DNA from: Dactylonectria macrodidyma
Taxonomy: Eukaryota; Ascomycota; Sordariomycetes; Hypocreales; Nectriaceae
NCBI GenBank assembly: GCA_020744425.1
Contig: JAGMUV010000001.1
Coordinates: 4,526,001 to 4,590,000 of the forward strand
Length of the DNA: 64,000 nt
Reading direction: 5' to 3'
The position numbers were made by a program, and so were the translations under genes. The notes beneath the pieces were generated by a model, which did no database searches, was not told the DNA's origin, and worked only from the letters and a program-made list of their open reading frames with translations. Positions 33,064-45,027 of this stretch are shown piece after piece. Each line of letters opens with the position of its first letter. Within the stretch, counting starts at the first letter, position 1.

Positions 33064-35629
33064 GATTCAGTTGTACTGAGGGTTGTTGGATGAGTGGTGG
33101 GGGTCATATAGTGAAAGGTGGGAATGGAAATGAGGAAGTAAAGTTTGGGAAAATGAATTGGAGATGGTATAAGTTATGGGTTGTACATGGAGAACGGCAA
33201 GAAGAATGTTCGGAGGACTAATGAGAACTTGTATGAAGTCTGGAATAAGAGGTGAAGGGGAAAGATTAAGTGATTATGTGCTGAGGGTTGAGGAGGTAGA
33301 TTGAGGATGACTTGTGTGAATAGAAAAAAAAGAAGTCGGAAAAGGCCCTATATATACTGAACATGACTTGAGTAAGTAAGCATCACGAGCAATACGTACT
33401 TGTGATACATCCTTTACCTTTTTGCCTGGGTTTATTAGGTTCGCCAATGACCGCACGATATGGCCCAGCTGTGAATGCGACATCAAGATTGAGGGTCTTG
33501 AGCCTAAAGACGTGTGTCTATAGATGGTGATAGGCCAAGGTAGAGCTCGGAGGCAATTCAGAACATTGGGACGGGGTTGAGTCGAGGTCACTGAACCAAT
33601 GAGATGTTACTGGTTAAACTGGCTTGAGGGGGGAAGAGAAGATTGTGTACTGGTATGCGCGGGCTGATAACTGCATGAGATTTGTGAGGCGATCGAAGGG
33701 ACTCTAAGTGTCCTCCCACGCAGAAATAGCCAATCGAAGGACTTTAAGGATGCCACTGAGGCCACTTGGCGCGTCTGAGTGCGTCTGGGTGCGTCTAAAC
33801 TCTCAACGAGCAGCATTTTGTAGAGCCAACAAAATGTGAGACTCTGTTGGTTGTGATATTCGGCCACTGCCGGACAAGGGGGCAACGGATGATGATCCCT
33901 GACAACTTGATTGCTGTGTGTGGTCGCGGGGAACACTGATTCGCAGGACGACGAGACGACGAGACGAGAAGTGAACGCGACAACAAAAATGCAACAAGAT
34001 GCAACAAGATGGATTGGGATACGACATCGGCGCCGCAAAGTGAAAGTGCTATTGATCATACTAGGTATGCAAGAGACGCGAATGGAATGCATCAATTGAG
34101 GGTGCATCACGATGCATGAGGATACCTCAGGATGCTCTTGGATGCCTCAGGATGCTCTAGGATGCTCCTGAATGCACCTTTGCGCAGGCGGCGCTGGCTG
34201 AGGCCCATCTGCATGTGCGGTAACTCCCATCTCCTGTGGTTCCGTATGCCGTGTTTCTCGAATACATTGCGTGCCATCCATTCTGTCCGATCACACTTGC
34301 GGTCGTCCACGCTGACGTTGTCAACCCCAGTCTTGTTGATGCATTGTGTGCCATTCGAACGGTGAGGGTTCCATGTTGCTGATGGGTTTCATTCTGCTCA
34401 TGGTTCCATTCTAACGAACGTTTCATTCCATTCTGCGTATTCTGATCCATTGATTGACGTCCACGTTGCATCGTTTACATCGTACACTGTGTTGTCCATG
34501 TCGTGTGTCGTGCATTCTGCATTTTGCCCTGTCGCATTCTTTGAGGGGTTGGATTGCACGCCGACCGGATATAATCCCTTGCACCTATCGCCGTGCCCTG
34601 GTAGCGGACCAAACTCCCCTATACTACCAGCACCCAAAGCATCTGAACAACCCCCCAATTCATCCCTACCTTTGGCGTCTTAAGGAGGTAAGTTGCAACG
34701 CTGCAGTGCACCCTCAAGTTACAAGAGCACGCACAGTAGGGACTCAATCGAAGGCCAACGTTTAAGCTCCCGTGCGCTAACATGGCGTCGACTAGGGCCG
34801 TATCTATCTCCAGTTTCCATCTTCAGCTTCCCGCATTTTGCGCTAAGTTATCCCACATCATCCTTGTTGGGCCAGTTCACCCTTGACCAGCTTCACCCTT
34901 GAGTTTCGGTAATCTCTCTTTCCCCCATTCAACCCCCGGCCCCTCTTCTGCTTGGCAGGTGCACGGGCAGCTTCGGAGCTCCTTGATCTTCTAGCCAGTG
35001 CACCAGGCGACCAATCGCCACTGAGGCTCTAAGCTCACAGGGCGTCGTTCCCCCCACACTGCATCCTCTGAGGCCCCCAAACCCCCTATTAGAGCGGTCA
35101 AATCGTTCTGAGGCCCCATTGAATCTTTCAGATGCCTTCACCGAGTTATCATCGCAGGCTACCGATGCAACGCCTCCACAGCGTCTCACACAGAATTAGG
35201 CTACTTGACCCGGGGGCTCCATGGCAGTTGGTTGAACTTCACGCCCTTGTCTGACACACCGAATACACCATTGCTTTGAGGCTTCAATACACCATCCCGT
35301 GTCTTGGCTTCGCCTCCACCAACATCCATCCCGACAGCCACAAGGAATTCCAGGGATCCGACTGCAACCTCGTTCACACCTTCTTTGCTTCTTCTGCCTG
35401 CTTCCTGCTTTGCCTTGTTACGTACAGTGCAGGACGAGGCGGACTAGACACCCTTTGATCCCAGTCCTGTGATCACTCATCACACCCATTGTTTGTTGGT
35501 TCCAAAGAGTCCAGACTGGCTTCGCCTCGCATTGTGTGCCGTATCTCGGCCACCGAGTTTCCTCTTCTCGCCCTCCTCACAGCCGGCTCGCTTCCTACTC
35601 GTCATCTTCCGATTCCTCCCCACGCCATC
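33064..35629. other. gene-poor stretch with 10-11 bp periodic repeats
   Basis: No supported gene. Several short direct repeats occur: GCGTCTG/A-type 10-mers (33771-33800), CGACGAGACGA repeats near 33949-33966, GCAACAAGATG twice near 33990-34011, and a seven-unit 10-bp array at 34111-34170. Frames over this stretch are repetitive and lack protein character. Confidence 0.45.
34111..34170. repeat. 10-bp tandem array, about six copies
   Basis: Units GATGCATGAG, GATACCTCAG, GATGCTCTTG, GATGCCTCAG, GATGCTCTAG and GATGCTCCTG follow each other with exactly 10-bp spacing. Further partial units lie on both sides. Confidence 0.85.
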
Positions 35630-37038
35630 ATGTCGGCGGCCGACGACGCTCTCCCCGCTCCTGTCGGGCTCGATGCTTCCCTCAGTCATCATCTCCCGCC
35701 CATCGAGCCCGACTCGACCGATTCCGAGTCTGATATACGTTGTCAGAATGACGAATGTTGCAACAATAACGACACACTTTCTCCCACCTCCTCATCCATC
35801 TCCACCGGCATTCGGGATTATTCGTTCGAGAACGCCCGCCACTACCACAAGTTTAGGGAGGGTCGGTACCAGTTTCCCAATGACGAGCCAGAACAGGAGC
35901 GCGAGGACATGAAGCACGTCGTCGCTATCCATCTACTGCAACGCAAGCTGCATGTCGCGCCCCCTGTACCACCCGCTGTCCATCCTGGATCTCGGCACCG
36001 GCACCGGAAGCTGGGCTAGTGATAGTGCGTCCCCCAACCTGGCCCTGTCCCTGACCTGGCCCTGACCAATGCAGTCTTTCCCATTCGGATGGGACCAGAG
36101 ACACATGCTTGACATGTCTGACATGCCGAGTCTTTCGAGTCTTTTGAGTGTCCCAATGTGTCCCAGTGTGCCCCGGAAGAAACATGAATGGACTGTTGGC
36201 TGATCTTGCCGGTTCGAGTGATCGACGAGTACCCTGACGCCGAAATTGTTGGCATCGACCTGAGACCCATCCAGCCTGCTTGGGTGCCGCCCAAGGTAAA
36301 GTTCCTCGTCGACGATGCAGAAGCCCCTTGGCTGAACCCTCCTAGGCCTGTTGACTTTGTCCATCTCCGCAACATGACCACGGCAATTAAGGACTAGCCA
36401 GCTCTCCTTGCACAATCCTACGAGTACGTTCTCCTATTGCCATTCCATGCGTTTTCCAGTCCCTCATGGCTCGGCCCGCTTCGTCGGCCCTCTGCTGGAG
36501 CAAAGCCGGAGCTGGGACGCCAGGGTATTGAATAATCCCTGCCCATACACGGTCACTGACACCACCCAGAGTCTTGACGCCAGGCGCCTGGATCGAGATA
36601 CAAGACTTCCGCTGGGAGTTCGGGTGCGACGATGGTGCCATGCCACCCGACTACGGCCCGGCCGTCATGACCGCCAACGTCGCCGGCCTGCCTCACCAAC
36701 TTCGGCGTCGGCCTTCTCATCGCCACGAGCCTCCCTGAGCGTGTCGCCGCCGCCGGCTTCACCAACCCCGCCATTCGGTCCGCCGCGTCCCCGTCGGCCT
36801 CTAGCCCCGCAACCGGGATCTCAAGACCATTGGCCTATACACCCGCGGAGTCATCTTCGACGGACTGCAGGCCACCGCTCTTGGGCCCCTGACACGCGGT
36901 CTCCAGTGGACCCCTAAAGCCGTCGAGGACTTTCTAGTCAACTTTCGCAAGGACTCGATGAAGACCTCGGTCCATTCCCATGTCTTTTTCTACCGTCTGT
37001 ATGCGCAAAAGCCACTTGATGAACGCCCTGAAAGGTAA
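35630..37038 (+). pseudogene. LaeA/UMTA-type SAM-dependent methyltransferase, broken
   Basis: From ATG 35630 the frame reads an acidic start, then the family block SISTGIRDYSFENARHYHKF and QFPNDEPEQEREDMKHVV. An extra base in the C-run 35960-35964 shifts the frame; the other frame continues YHPLSILDLGTGTGSWASD, the SAM-binding motif I. After an intron of about 195 bp comes IDEYPDAEIVGIDLRPIQP and FLVDDAEAPWLNPPRPVDFV, then HLRNMTTAIKD followed by TAG (36395-36397) where the family has Trp. A further intron leads to TPGAWIEIQDFRWEFGCDDG, another shift near 36685, FGVGLLIATSLPERVAAAGF, another shift, a second TAG for Trp (36802-36804), and an intact end RDLKTIGLYTRGVIFDG to RLYAQKPLDERPER. Such enzymes methylate small molecules or act as global regulators of secondary metabolism. 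Three frameshifts and two stops make it non-functional. Confidence 0.85.
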
Positions 37039-37630
37039 GTTGTCAGTGTTAATAAGTCAGGTCCTCGCCTCGGTGTGATGCCTTGGTCACTACTCTATCG
37101 GAGATTAGACTTCCTTTATTCTTAAAGCACAGGTGAGGAATCTCAAGCAATCTGTAGCAAGATGAATATGTATGTATGTTTGTGCGTATGTAAATGTCTC
37201 CAAATTCTAATGTCCTGGCAGGCTAGCTGTCCCATGTGTGCCGGGTATCCTCTAGTCTGTCCAGTGTAGTTCGTGTCACATCTCAATATGTCTAGAAGCA
37301 AAGAAGCCACTTCCCTGTCGGTGATGACCGAGCCAGAGGGGCAGAAGCGTGATGATGCCGAGTTACAAATTTGTATTGTGTCCAAAAAGCCGAAAAGTCC
37401 CAACGTGGGGCGCGCTCGCTGAGCTCGTGTTCTAGATGTGCGAGGGAGGCGTCATGACCCAAAACCCGAATGCTATGCAAGATAAAGCAGGCCCATTTCG
37501 TCTGCCTCCTGTCCAATAGTGTAGAGGACATTGGGAGTTGGTCGAGCTGGGCAAAGAGAAGATTGTAAGGGTATGTAATGCGTGTAGTGATGGGAAAAGT
37601 GGTTGGGTGATCCGGAACGCCGGATATCAA
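37039..37630. other. intergenic, no gene seen
   Basis: The 3' flanks of the methyltransferase pseudogene and the FLC-like gene. TATGTATG repeats near 37168-37195 only. Confidence 0.5.
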
Positions 37631-40589
37631 CTATTGCTCAGTCTTCGTCTTCGACTCCTTGTCCTGAGCAGGGCCGTCGACTCTCGGCACGCTCTCCTCA
37701 TCCTTTTCATGGATGATGTCATCTTGATTCAGTTTGGGCGAGATTCTCCCTTGAGGCGTTTCTTCGGCCTTGGCTTTGCTATTGTCGCTGTTTTCAGAGA
37801 CTGACTCTCCAACTTTGGTACTGCCGTCGCTTGTATTGGATCCAGATGACGTTGGCTGATGGTCTGCGAAGCTCACAGTCCTCCTTCTCCTGGGAGTGTC
37901 TTGCCCCTCTTGAATTTTATTTTCCGACATGGTCTCCATTTGTCCTGCGCCCAGAGGGTTCAGGGTCATCCGAGGCCATTCGGCCGAAGACTCTCTTGTT
38001 GGAGTCATGGGTCGTTTCGGATGCAAATTCATCGACTGCACGCGAAGAGAGCTGCTACGTACTCTGCTTAACCGCGCTGTGTCGCCCCGGTTCATATCGG
38101 CATCCCACTCCGCCAGGTCCTTCGAACTCCACGAGGCTCGATGAACGCGACCGGTACGGGGAAGGCTGCTGACCGAGTATCTGGAGCTAGCGCTGTTGGC
38201 ACGACTTCGCGGGTTGAGGGCCGCCTTTGGAACTGTCACTGCATCTCCTTCTGAGCCTTCCAATGCAGGGAACGCTTCTAGTTCATCAAGTTTGGGGTGA
38301 CGCCGCACTTCCTTGACTTTGAATGAGCTTTGCCTCTGCGGTGGTGTGTTCATCTTCGGTCGGACGATTCCAGCCCTTTCCTCTATGTGCTCGTAGTAGC
38401 GGATTCGAAGGCTGTCGAGGCCTAATGGAAACTCTTCTCGGTTGCGAGACAGCGACATCCAAGTCGATATTATACTCAAGACAATGAGAATGAGGACCGC
38501 GAGTGAAAGAAACGCTTGAACGACCAGGATGACGATGCCGAAGATGGTTGCGGCAGGGCGGCTGATGTTGAAAGACGGTAGGAAAGCGATCGAAAGACCG
38601 GTCGTGATGATCTTGGAAATAGAAAGAAGCCAGACGGCCACAGAAGTGTTGCGAGCGCCCTCAAAGGGTTTCAGCTTGATAATGGCAACCAGCGAGAATA
38701 CTTCAAAGACAAAGAGCCCAAAGACCTGAGCCAGCGGGTTCTGTGAACCTCCGCCGATGAAGCATGCCCGTCCAAATTGGTAACCCAGATACGCTGCAAA
38801 GAACCACCATCGGTCATGGGTGTATCGACCCGACAGCCAACCGAAGCGCTGAATGTAGCCCTCATCTTTATTAGGGGCCGGCCTGTTTGGATCGTTGTCA
38901 ACGAACTTGAGCCGGAAGAAGGGTATGGATCCATAGAGACGGGGCTTTTTTGCTTCTTCTTGCTCCCCAACCGAGCTCTGGCGTGTTGCTGACACAAATG
39001 GCATTGACTTGAAAAGTTTGCCTTGTTCCAGTCGAAGGCTATCGGGGGCGACTTCGTACTTTCCATCACGCAGCCTCACAAAGCACGCATATGTCGCGAT
39101 GCCTGCGAGTCCCAAGAACATAAGAAAAACAATGGCGGCAACAGCAGTCGGGCCCGCACCGGTGCGTAGCGAAAATTGATATGTGGCCAACGTCATCATA
39201 GCGAAAAATGCTATGAAGAGAGTCCGAAGTAGCCCTGAAGCTGCATATCCTAGCCAGTGAGAGCGAAAGTAGTTGAATCCATCCGTCTTCATCAGTTTTA
39301 GCTTGACCAGTGCATCCATAACAAACTTAACCGTTGTTACAAACAGGGCGACAGCCCCGAGAGCGACAAGCAACCAGATCAGGCCAATGATGAAGGCGTC
39401 TTTCAGGGGTACATTTGCCCGAGAAAGCGTCCCTGCGAAGCCGTTATAATCACCAGGAATCGGCATCCCAGGGTTTCGAGGCTTGCCAGCCCAGTTGTAG
39501 TCATATGGGTTACTTGCATTGTATCCGTCTCGACGCGCAAATGCGTGGAGTGAGGAGTCCAGGCTGAGGGCAGACCTTAACTGAAGAGACCTTCCATAGA
39601 TTTGCTGTGTGAGGCCGCCACCGTTGTTGATAGGCACGGATCCAGCACCGCCAACCTGGCTTCCATTGCCGGAGATGCCAGAAAACGAAGCGAGACTGTC
39701 GACCATGCTGTCGCTGGCAAACATGCCTGCGGTCCATGCGAAGTTGCTCCACCAAGCGGGAAGGAGGCTTGGCCAGTCCACGGAGAGGGCTCCCAGGAAG
39801 AAGATGGATTGGAAGGTTTCGAAAATGACGAGAAGTGAGAAGGAGTGGGCGTAATGCATCCTGATGTGCGGGATCTGCAAGCCGTAGATGGCTGTGGCGA
39901 AGGAGGAAAGGGCTGCCATGAAGACAAATCCGCCGATTATGGACCCAATCACCTTTGGCTGGGAGACAGTCTGGCCGTTGGTCAGAAGGGCTTGGAAGCA
40001 GCCAATCTCAGTTTGCGTCGAGTTTGAGAAAATGCGTATGCGGGCGAAACCCTCGAGGTCGGGAATGCCCAGGGCAACTGAGGGGAATCCTTCGGAATTG
40101 TTGGTCGTTACCGGGATGACGGCGAATGCTCGGATGGGGGTGTCGGCATTGACAGGGCACATGCTGGTGATGTTGCCTTCGCATGGGTTGTAAGTGCTGT
40201 TGAATCGATTCTCGCCGTAAACATCGAGAGAAATGTGCACTATCGACATGTTAGAAATGCTCCCCCCATTTGCACGCCTCTCACCACCTACTCATAAGGG
40301 ACTCTTGTCGAATGTTAGTGCTTCCGCTGAGGTGAAACAACACAGTAAGGTTGTCCCGGTAGTATGCAGTGTCGAATTTGGTGATATTGAACAAGCTCTC
40401 GCCGTTCATACAGTCGGCGAAGTCACCAGTATACAGATCGGGAATTCGGCTGACATCCAGCTCGCGAGTCTCGCCGTCGATGTCGGTTCCATTGATATAC
40501 ACCTTGTCCCGCGCCAGGACGGTGGGCAGCAAGGCCACTGCGGACAGGAAAAGATACAGAGCCCCTCGGGGCCCTTTGGTTGGAAACAT
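37631..40589 (-). CDS. FLC/TRP-like membrane protein, ML-like plus TRP domain (968 aa)
   Basis: Exons are 40589-40292 and 40239-37631, with a 52-bp intron carrying a TTTCTAACATG branch point. The protein is 968 aa. Residues 1-26 form a signal peptide (ALYLFLSAVALLPTVLA). A luminal ML-like domain follows, with paired cysteines (DFADCMNGESLFNITKF, NPCEGNITSMCPV) and N-glycosylation sites. After it comes a set of about nine hydrophobic helices (for example SIIGGFVFMAALSSFATAIY, IIGLIWLLVALGAVALFV, IVLVVQAFLSLAVLILIVLS) and a long Ser/Arg-rich cytosolic tail. This order is that of the fungal FLC flavin-carrier/TRP-like family, proposed to act in ER or vacuolar FAD and calcium transport and in cell-wall integrity. 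The gene looks intact and is probably core genome. Confidence 0.92.
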
Positions 40590-41960
40590 TCTGAAGAATG
40601 CGCCGTTCGACGAAAGGTCGGATGGGACGGATGGGTCGGGACGACTGGCGTTCCCGCCCTAGATGTTGTTCGGTCTCCTCCAAGCGCAAGAACGGATCGT
40701 CCGGAAAGATGTTATCTCAAGTGAGGAACAGCAGCGAAATATCGAGTTATGAGCTCAGGTTCTTGCGAAACGAAGACTCGAAACATGGATGTTTGGAGCA
40801 AGGTTTCAGGGACTCGAATGTCTCGGATTGTTGTAGATACCGGTGGAGCTTTTGGGTTTGGCAAAGGACGGCGATGCCAAAAGGAGACGATGCGGACGAG
40901 CGCGTTGACAACGAGGCCGGGGGAAAAAGTTGAGAAATCGAGACTCGGAGGGCGGTGGCGTGAGAAGAGATGCGACCTGAAAAGGTTCGAGGGTTCGAGA
41001 ATTCAAGGGGTCGGGTCTTGAAGGCTGGGGGAGGGTTTGATGTGTGCGCAACTGGGTGCGCAACTGGGTGTGAATCTGGAGTCGTTCGGTCTTGACGTAA
41101 CTTTTGTCTGCGCGACAAGGGGATGGCTGGTGGCGTAGCGGGAGGGCAGCAGCCACAGAGGGATCGGCGTCCCTGGATTTATTTTTATTAGCTTGTTGAT
41201 GGCCGGCAGTCGCGTGGTCGCAGGAGAGGTGCGAGATGACGTGGAGATGCGAGCTAGGAATGGCAAAGGTAGCAAGCAACGGGCAACGAGCCACGACAAC
41301 GGTGACAAGCCAGAGCAAGGCAAAGAGGCACAGCAGTTGAGATAAAAGAGCAAGAGGCCATGGCATCGACGACGACCGCGATGACGAGCGGGCGTTGGAC
41401 CAAACGCTAACATCGTTTACCAGGATGGACATGGGTTACAGAATGAATTGTGGATGCAGATGTGGATGGATCTCATCAAAGAGACAGTGGACAGTGGGCA
41501 CGAAATGGAATCTCTCTTAACGACTCCAGTGAAGCGGTGTCCCGGTTCCGGCGTAGAATGCCCTAAATGCGACCCCTGGTCCGCTGGAACGCAGTACTAC
41601 CAGCGCCTAAAGCCTCGACTGTCACTGTCTGTGGTGCCGGTTGCTGCTCTCCCACTGTAAACCCCTGCTGGCCAGTGTCCACACCTGCCTCGTTAGGAGT
41701 TAGGACCCGTGTTTCCATTCGCCGACCCACCCACCCGGCGAGCGTTAGCGAACCCACTCACTCTGCGAAATCCACCAAAGATAAACCACCATGGACAAAG
41801 AGATGGCTGTTTTGTCGTGTTATCCGAAGGATTGTGTGGGACTTGGAGAATGGCGGGCAAGCGAGAGGTAATCCGTGGTTCCTCCCAGTGCTGGTGTCAA
41901 AGCGTTGGAATCACCTCTCACCACCTGCCATCGATTGTACGAGGTAGTTGGGATCTGGAT

Positions 41961-42000
41961 GCATGCGCGGGCATGCGCGGGCATGCACGGATATGCACGC
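41961..42000. repeat. 10-bp tandem repeat, four copies
   Basis: GCATGCGCGG twice, then GCATGCACGG and ATATGCACGC. Alternating purine-pyrimidine sequence. Confidence 0.85.
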
Positions 42001-42167
42001 AAATCATGGATGGCGGCTTCTCATTTGCCGTAGCGCCAGAAACAGCGCCAGAACTTCAGAGGCCTGTAAGCCACGCCAAGGCTGCCGAGACGAGACATGA
42101 CGAAACGAAGCCACGATCGTTCCAAGTTTTTCACATCGACGACTGTTGGGCCAGCGCACAAACTCGC

Positions 42168-42212
42168 TCATCACTCACTCTCTGACTGACTCACCCACTC
42201 ACTCACTGACTC
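42168..42212. repeat. (ACTC)n-like microsatellite
   Basis: Imperfect ACTC/ACTG run in non-coding DNA. Confidence 0.85.
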
Positions 42213-44654
42213 GTTCCGAACAAACGCGCTCGCTCATGTCCACCGCCAATTGCTGTACTACCGTACTAACCTCGATTTGTTGGTCTTTGAGCTTGTCACT
42301 GGGCGTCGTCAGCCAACCATTGATCCGCGAGATGAAAGTCGGAGGCGGGAGGGTTTCCACCACTCTCCACACTTGCAATGCATTGCACCTTTTTCACGCA
42401 TCGCCACGTGCGGCTTCTCCTTGTAGGCGAGTTGCTGTAAGTTGTTCGAGCCATCGCCTGCAGCCAACTTTATCTTTCGGCCTGCTCGGCAGACTGGTTT
42501 GGGACCATTTCCGATTGGGAGGAGAAATGTCGATCACCACTCCGTATGTGCCACGACATTTAACCGACTATTGTCTTTAACCACCCAACTAAATTGACAT
42601 CCAAATAGTCGGTCAAGGCTTCTAGGCGAAATATTATGATGCTCCTTTGCTCAAACCTTCTCCCCGCACAGACTGGGCGACTAGACGTAACACGACACTC
42701 TTGCACCGGCGAATACGAACGGATGGGATCAGTGGCTGCGAATATGTCTCCATTTGGTTCACTGGTGCAGGTGGTGTGTTGTCGTGCTGCAGAAGCCCAC
42801 CCTAGACCCAAAACGTCGCTTTACCCAAATGGAGGAGGCTGGCAGCTACACGGTTCATCATCGTGATCATTCGTTTAAATAACAATGATGATACACGCCG
42901 TATCGACGAATACATTACGCAAAAGATTTGAGTCTTTTCTATTTTCGGAGATATGCCGCCCGCTAGGCTGGAGTCATGTTCAGGCCACCAACAATGCTAC
43001 CAATACTCCCGGCTGGTGCACTATTACGATAATCCTGGCCTCCGTTTCCGGAGACTCACCTTACGGTGATGTATGCCCAATGGGTCATCTGCCTCAACCA
43101 TGGTGCATTGCACCGAAACCTGGCATTTACTGCAACCAGCCGGACAGAGACCCCTTTACCAAGGCCTCCTTTCCAGTCACGAAAGTGCTCGTCTCCCCAT
43201 GCTTGATTGCTCGAACACCCAACGCAGAGTGCTCGTCTGCTGTCTTTGGTGCACATGAGATAGGTCCACCGCCAACCCGACAAGTCCTCCCCCTCACAGA
43301 GAGCTTTGAGGCGCGGGCCAAGAAGAAACCACTTGCTTAGAAGAGGGCCATGGAGGATTTGATAGCAGACAAGTCCATGCATCTCTCTCGCCTGCTTATC
43401 ATCGCCGATGCCGGGTAGGTTAATCGTCACAGTTGCAAGATGTGACGAACGACGTCTTCCCGTCAGCTCGCGAATCAACGGCCCCCTCGAGTTATCCAAG
43501 AGAGATGTGAACCAGCCATGATGTCAAGTCCTTGTGTCCGGGATTCTGAATTTCTAGACGTCTCTATAATTTATTTCCTTGAGATTAAACATATCACGGC
43601 TGATTGTTCTCTGAAGCCCACAGATGCCTCGCCTAAAGACATGAAGGTGTAAAATGGCAGCAACGCTCTCTGAAGGTTGATGCATTCTGCGTGATCTCTA
43701 CGTCTATCAAGACTCTTGATGACTTCCTCAGCGCTGCTCATGTTAGAAACGAACACTTCGTGCAACGGCTTATGGAAACACTTACAGAAATTTCCCTGCG
43801 AAAGGGACGTACACGATATTTGGACAACGAAGGCAAGTGGAATCCAGCCACCGCTTGGGCTTGCAGAGATTAAGCGCCCTGCTTTCAGTCCCTCGTCTAG
43901 AATGGAGAAGTTTTGATCCGTGAAACCTTTTGTCACGCTCCTCTATTGATGTAGCTCCACGTTTGTCCAAGTACATTGAGATACTCTTTGCGGTGGGCTG
44001 GAGGTCATTGATAGCATCCTCAATCCGAGGGGATCCGGGTTACTGTTAAGGTGCAAAGATACAATGGGACGTGAGCGAGTAATTTGCATAGATGATCCAC
44101 GAATTCATGGCTGCAAGTCAGACCCCACATGTGCCCAGTTACATATTCTCTGGACGCATCCCGATCGATGGAGAGATGAATTCCGCCTCGGCGATCGCGC
44201 CACGAACACGCAAGAAATGAACAGGAAGCCCGTTGAGGGGGCTGGGGGCCGCATATTGCTCCGCTGGTCTTGATGCCAGGCTAATAGACATGCCAAATAT
44301 AGGTGAAAAAACTGGTTGATCTCCAGGGCGAGGAGCAAGTGTTTGCTGCCAATAGTTCGGTTTCAATATCTCTCCTCTTCCTTGCTGCCAGTATTGGACT
44401 CAGCTGATGCACGGCCATGCGCTAAAAGAGTAGACAGACAAGGTAGAACACGATCAGCAGCGCCGCATAACCATTAACCCCAAGCAAGACGGCGCTCTAA
44501 AAGAATAAAACTCCAGAATTGGCAAAATCAGAGACTCTGACCGCAAGCCATGGATGTGTAGATGAGCCTCGAACCGCCCATATCTCGCCTTTGCTTTTGT
44601 TTTCGAGACGCAACTGCAGAGATGGCCACGCAAGCAATGCTGCTCTCTGTTTAG

Positions 44655-45027
44655 ATGGAGACGATTTTTGGGGATTACTCCTATGACAAATGGGAGCTGG
44701 CTGTAAGTGAGTGGCATAGGGACAATGAGGCGCTGATGCAGATGGTGCAACTCTCACAGACCGAGTTGATGGAACAGAAGAGAATTCGGGATCAAAGCTG
44801 CTGAATCACTGAATATATATGTTCAAGGGGAGTGGTTTGAGATGGGAAGCGAAGACTGGAGAAAAAATGAACTAGAGGAGATCGATCAAGTCTGGAAGCA
44901 AGAGAAGGAGCAGCTGAAGCGGTTGATCAATTTGGGAATTGAAGAGTTATTAAGGCCAAGTGACCTCTGGAGGGAATTGGTTCATAGAAAGATGACAGTA
45001 AAGGGTACGACTTTTTTAATTTCGTAA
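44655..45027 (+). pseudogene. possible fragment of a charged helical protein
   Basis: From ATG 44655 the frame reads METIFGDYSYDKWELAVSEW and continues as charged helix to MEQK. It then stops at TGA after QSC, while the next frame continues EFGIKAAESLNIYVQGEWFE and DWRKNELEEIDQVWKQEKEQ and ends at 45027. A one-base shift near 44775 would join the two. The TTTAG directly before the ATG could also be a splice acceptor, making this an internal exon of a lost gene. Coiled-coil character; no family recognised. Confidence 0.3.

Larger units (their letters stand above)
40590..44654. other. 4-kb gene-poor stretch with short tandem repeats
   Basis: Begins with the promoter side of the FLC-like gene. 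I find no supportable coding region. Seen: a duplicated 12-mer GCGCAACTGGGT (41046-41070), 10-bp units GCATGCGCGG (41961-42000) and an ACTC-rich run (42168-42212). Open frames such as 42885-43340 and 43056-43499 lie antisense to each other and lack protein character. Confidence 0.45.
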
